A stretch of DNA of 64,000 nt from SSSZ01 sp036732025 (GTDB taxonomy: Bacteria; Pseudomonadota; Gammaproteobacteria; Burkholderiales; Rhodocyclaceae): NCBI GenBank assembly GCA_036732025.1, contig DAINDE010000005.1, positions 52,036 to 116,035 on the forward strand, written 5' to 3'. Below the pieces are notes generated by a model that made no database searches, was not told the DNA's origin, and saw nothing but the letters and a program-made list of their open reading frames with translations. The position numbers were made by a program, and so were the translations under genes. Every line of letters starts with the position of its first letter. Within the stretch, counting starts at the first letter, position 1. Positions 63,609 through 64,000 of the stretch are shown in pieces.

Positions 63609-64000
63609 TGATCTGGGGGAAACGAATGGAACGAGGGGTTCTGCTGGCGCTCGTTCTCGCCCTGCCGCTGGCCGGTGGCTGTGATACCGGTGGCAAGGTT
63701 TCAGTCAACCTTCACGGCGTGAACTATACGGACAAGGGATTCCGCTATACGGTCACCGACCCCTCAAATCCGGCCAACAGCGGGGGCGGCGAACTGATCG
63801 GAGCCTATTCCGCAGGCGGCATCATGTGCTGCTACGCATTGCCCAAGCGCTGGAAGCCGGGCATCCGGGTTGACATCAAGGCAACACACCGTTCCGAGCC
63901 TGATGCCAACAATCCCTATGGTGAGCCCATCCATGAGAACGTAACTGTCGAAGTCCCCCGTTACGCAACCGGCAAGCCCGGTGACCTTTGGGTCATACGC
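63605..64000 (+). CDS. DUF3304-type lipoprotein, possible T6SS immunity protein (3' end beyond window)
   Basis: At least 132 codons, open at the window edge. ATG 63605 or 63608, preceded by GGAGG at 63596-63600. A signal peptide with lipobox LAGGC (C26) is followed by VNLHGVNYTDKGFRYTV, GGGELIGAYSAGG, and the CCYALPKRWKPG motif typical of DUF3304 proteins, which often sit beside T6SS lipase or cell-wall effectors. An immunity role is inferred from context only. Confidence 0.75.
   Translation, partial: MMIWGKRMERGVLLALVLALPLAGGCDTGGKVSVNLHGVNYTDKGFRYTVTDPSNPANSGGGELIGAYSAGGIMCCYALPKRWKPGIRVDIKATHRSEPDANNPYGEPIHENVTVEVPRYATGKPGDLWVIR

Overview
The window is GC-rich chromosomal DNA with dense, mostly overlapping genes. 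Gene content points to a betaproteobacterium, probably near the Rhodocyclales. The evidence is a periplasmic nitrate reductase of napDAGHB type, a system I Ccm operon, a hox/hyp hydrogenase cluster in the same order as in Ralstonia eutropha (Cupriavidus necator), and a proteobacterial type VI secretion system (T6SS). The taxonomic placement is inference; no rRNA or tRNA gene is visible.

Layout. (1) 1-3389, minus strand: a di-haem cytochrome c peroxidase gene followed by, and overlapping with, a membrane-bound PAS-GGDEF-EAL gene cut by the window edge. (2) 3554-8757, plus: napD-napA-napG-napH-napB, divergent from the peroxidase and sharing with it an FNR-type box. (3) 8849-10389, plus: a BON-domain periplasmic protein and a YVTN beta-propeller protein. 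(4) 10435-17057, minus: a complete ccmABCDEFGHI operon for c-type cytochrome maturation, preceded by an alpha/beta hydrolase gene (17167-18105). (5) 18238-20317: a second di-haem peroxidase gene divergent from oxyR, with a good OxyR site and an FNR-type box between them. (6) 20508-41345, plus: about 21 kb of hox/hyp genes: hoxKGZ (oxygen-tolerant membrane-bound uptake hydrogenase), hoxMLOQRTV (its maturation), hypABFCD, an uncharacterised HEAGH membrane protein gene, hypE, hypX, hoxA, and hoxBC (regulatory H2-sensing hydrogenase). One small minus-strand gene lies between hypE and hypX. (7) 41350-64000: a T6SS locus convergent with hoxC at a 4-base junction. tssJ-K-L-E-F-G are on the minus strand; a M15 peptidase gene, tssM, tagF, tssB, tssC, hcp, an OmpA-like lipoprotein gene, clpV, vgrG, a DUF4123 adaptor and a DUF3304 lipoprotein gene (cut by the edge) are on the plus strand.

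How it works together. The nitrate reductase and the peroxidases are c-haem-dependent periplasmic acceptors that need the Ccm operon. The uptake hydrogenase feeds H2 electrons into the quinone pool through HoxZ. Control signals are readable in the DNA: near-perfect sigma-54 promoters before hoxK and hoxM (HoxA is the encoded sigma-54 activator), a perfect FNR box before hoxK, FNR-like boxes before both peroxidase genes, and an OxyR box between ccpA and oxyR.

Most notable observations: the HEAGH membrane protein gene translationally coupled to hypE; a repetitive palindrome next to it that separates two copies of the hypD 3' tail; one arm of the same repeat embedded in frame in vgrG; the absence of hoxJ at the hox/T6SS junction; and a 24-codon mini-ORF where a T6SS effector gene would be expected.
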